Shown here: positions 6,298 through 6,555 of the stretch, piece by piece
Layout of the letters: each line of letters starts with the position of its first letter
Position numbering within the stretch: position 1 is the first letter of the stretch
NCBI GenBank assembly: GCA_012271125.1
Contig: JAAXHB010000083.1
Span: forward strand, 1-6,555
Length of the DNA: 6,555 nt
Direction of reading: 5' to 3'
Origin: Actinomycetota bacterium
GTDB lineage: Bacteria; Actinomycetota; Acidimicrobiia; Acidimicrobiales; Aldehydirespiratoraceae
Program-made: the position numbers and the translations under genes
Notes under the pieces: generated by a model
Database searches by the model: none
What the model was told of the DNA's origin: nothing
What the model saw: only the letters and a program-made list of their open reading frames with translations

Positions 6298-6336
6298 GGC
6301 GTCCACCTCCAGTTGGTTGACTGGTAATGGGACGCC
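6298..6336 (-). promoter_or_regulatory. Two-tier leader hairpin enclosing the toxin Shine-Dalgarno
   Basis: On the minus-strand mRNA an outer 7-bp stem pairs GGCGTCC (6336-6330) with GGACGCC (6304-6298), and an inner 5-bp stem pairs CCAGT (6324-6320) with ACTGG (6313-6309) around a 6-base loop. The Shine-Dalgarno GGAGGT (6310-6305) has its first two Gs in the inner stem and the rest in the internal loop. The outer stem occupies the spacer just before the ATG. This would hinder ribosome binding to the toxin gene. Confidence 0.6.
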
Positions 6337-6338
6337 GC

Positions 6339-6384
6339 AGTGCTGGTTAGCTACCTCACAGGATGGCTAGCACTCGGACTAACC
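6339..6384 (-). promoter_or_regulatory. Interleaved inverted repeats upstream of the toxin (operator or leader switch)
   Basis: Two inverted repeats interlock: AGTGCT (6339-6344) with AGCACT (6369-6374), and GGTTAG (6345-6350) with CTAACC (6379-6384). The first pair is exactly 30 bp apart, near three helical turns, as for a protein operator. In the mRNA the two 6-bp pairings cross, so they are alternatives or form a pseudoknot. They lie between the candidate promoter and the Shine-Dalgarno hairpin. Confidence 0.45.
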
Positions 6385-6393
6385 GATAACCTG

Positions 6394-6420
6394 AATATAT
6401 CAAAAAGAACTGAAAATCAA
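6394..6420 (-). promoter_or_regulatory. Candidate promoter of the toxin-antitoxin operon
   Basis: Read on the minus strand, TTGATT (6420-6415) and TATATT (6399-6394) resemble -35 and -10 hexamers with a 15-base spacer, which is shorter than ideal. The surrounding 6391-6432 stretch is the most AT-rich non-coding sequence in the window. RNA would start near 6387, giving a leader of about 90 bases before the toxin ATG. Confidence 0.45.
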
Positions 6421-6437
6421 CCTATCGAAAAAGGTGG

Positions 6438-6502
6438 GCTGCGGTTGGGTGAGCTGGCTTTAGCTCATCTGCCGACACTAGAGGCAGGGTGCCAGGCGCA
6501 GC
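6438..6502. other. Structured non-coding segment, possible small RNA or terminator
   Basis: GCTGCG (6438-6443) pairs with CGCAGC (6497-6502). Inside are a hairpin GGTGAGCT/AGCTCATC (6448-6455 with 6462-6469, with one wobble) and a second stem CTGCC/GGCAG (6469-6473 with 6483-6487), together a three-way junction. On the minus strand the closing stem is followed after 5 bases by TTTTT (6432-6428), so it could end an RNA coming from beyond the window. A tracrRNA is one possibility given the nearby cas genes, but no CRISPR repeat is available to test pairing. No tRNA features fit. Confidence 0.3.
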
Positions 6503-6555
6503 TAGGTATTTAGTGGCTTAGGGAATGGTCGGCCACCAAAACGCGCGAATTTTTT
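6503..6555. other. Non-coding end of window, no gene seen
   Basis: No open reading frame of note. GTGGC (6513-6517) can pair with GCCAC (6532-6536) across a 14-base gap. The window ends in a run of six T (6550-6555) preceded by CGCGCG, but there is no hairpin directly before the T-run, so a terminator is not supported. Confidence 0.4.

Noticed and set aside
6446..6500. tRNA-like stretch (TTTAGCTCATCTGCC)
   Set aside because: It resembles a D-arm only; there is no T-arm sequence, no anticodon arm of the right size and no acceptor pairing.
1..6555. CRISPR array in the window
   Set aside because: No sequence of about 36 bases recurs at regular spacing; the space after cas2, where an array often lies, is filled by coding sequence.

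Overview
The window carries a compact type II-C CRISPR-Cas gene set (cas9, cas1, cas2, all on the + strand). It is followed by a short AbiEii-like nucleotidyltransferase-fold gene and then by a convergent minus-strand toxin-antitoxin pair of the VapBC45 type. No CRISPR array is present, and no tracrRNA can be identified with confidence. cas9 begins only 17 bases into the window, so the array and tracrRNA probably lie outside it, upstream of cas9 or beyond 6555.

Organism: a bacterium of moderate GC content using standard GGAGG-type ribosome binding sites. From memory, the Cas9 resembles the alphaproteobacterial branch of type II-C, such as the Azospirillum protein. Shared blocks include the start of the SDGRD stretch, the ANPTVHIAL motif, LRLWEEQ, and LHNETAYG against LHKETAYG. 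The toxin-antitoxin pair matches the sizes and architecture of mycobacterial VapB45/VapC45. These pointers disagree on phylum, so I do not name a taxon; this is an accessory, probably transferred, defence region.

Layout: cas9 (18-3113), a 76-base gap, cas1 (3190-4098), an 82-base pyrimidine-rich gap, cas2 (4181-4513), then the NTase-fold gene (best start 4527, end 5117). Only cas9 has a recognisable Shine-Dalgarno; cas1, cas2 and the NTase-fold gene have none. The NTase-fold gene meets the end of the minus-strand antitoxin gene (5847-5122) with 4 bases between them, across a perfect 14-base palindrome. The PIN-like toxin (6295-5891) is transcribed before the antitoxin. From about 6296 to 6555 there is no gene: a candidate toxin promoter, a roughly 90-base leader rich in inverted repeats, and a further structured segment.

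How it fits together: Cas9 would be the crRNA-guided effector and Cas1-Cas2 the spacer integrase. The adjacent NTase-fold protein has lost the acidic residues expected of the AbiEii active site and lacks a cognate AbiEi, so it looks like a pseudoenzyme or a decaying toxin. The VapBC45-like pair could act as an addiction or abortive module near the Cas genes. The most striking unexplained signals are a perfect 15-bp hairpin inside cas9 just before the HNH catalytic residues, a 12-bp hairpin inside the antitoxin gene, and a two-tier hairpin enclosing the toxin's Shine-Dalgarno.
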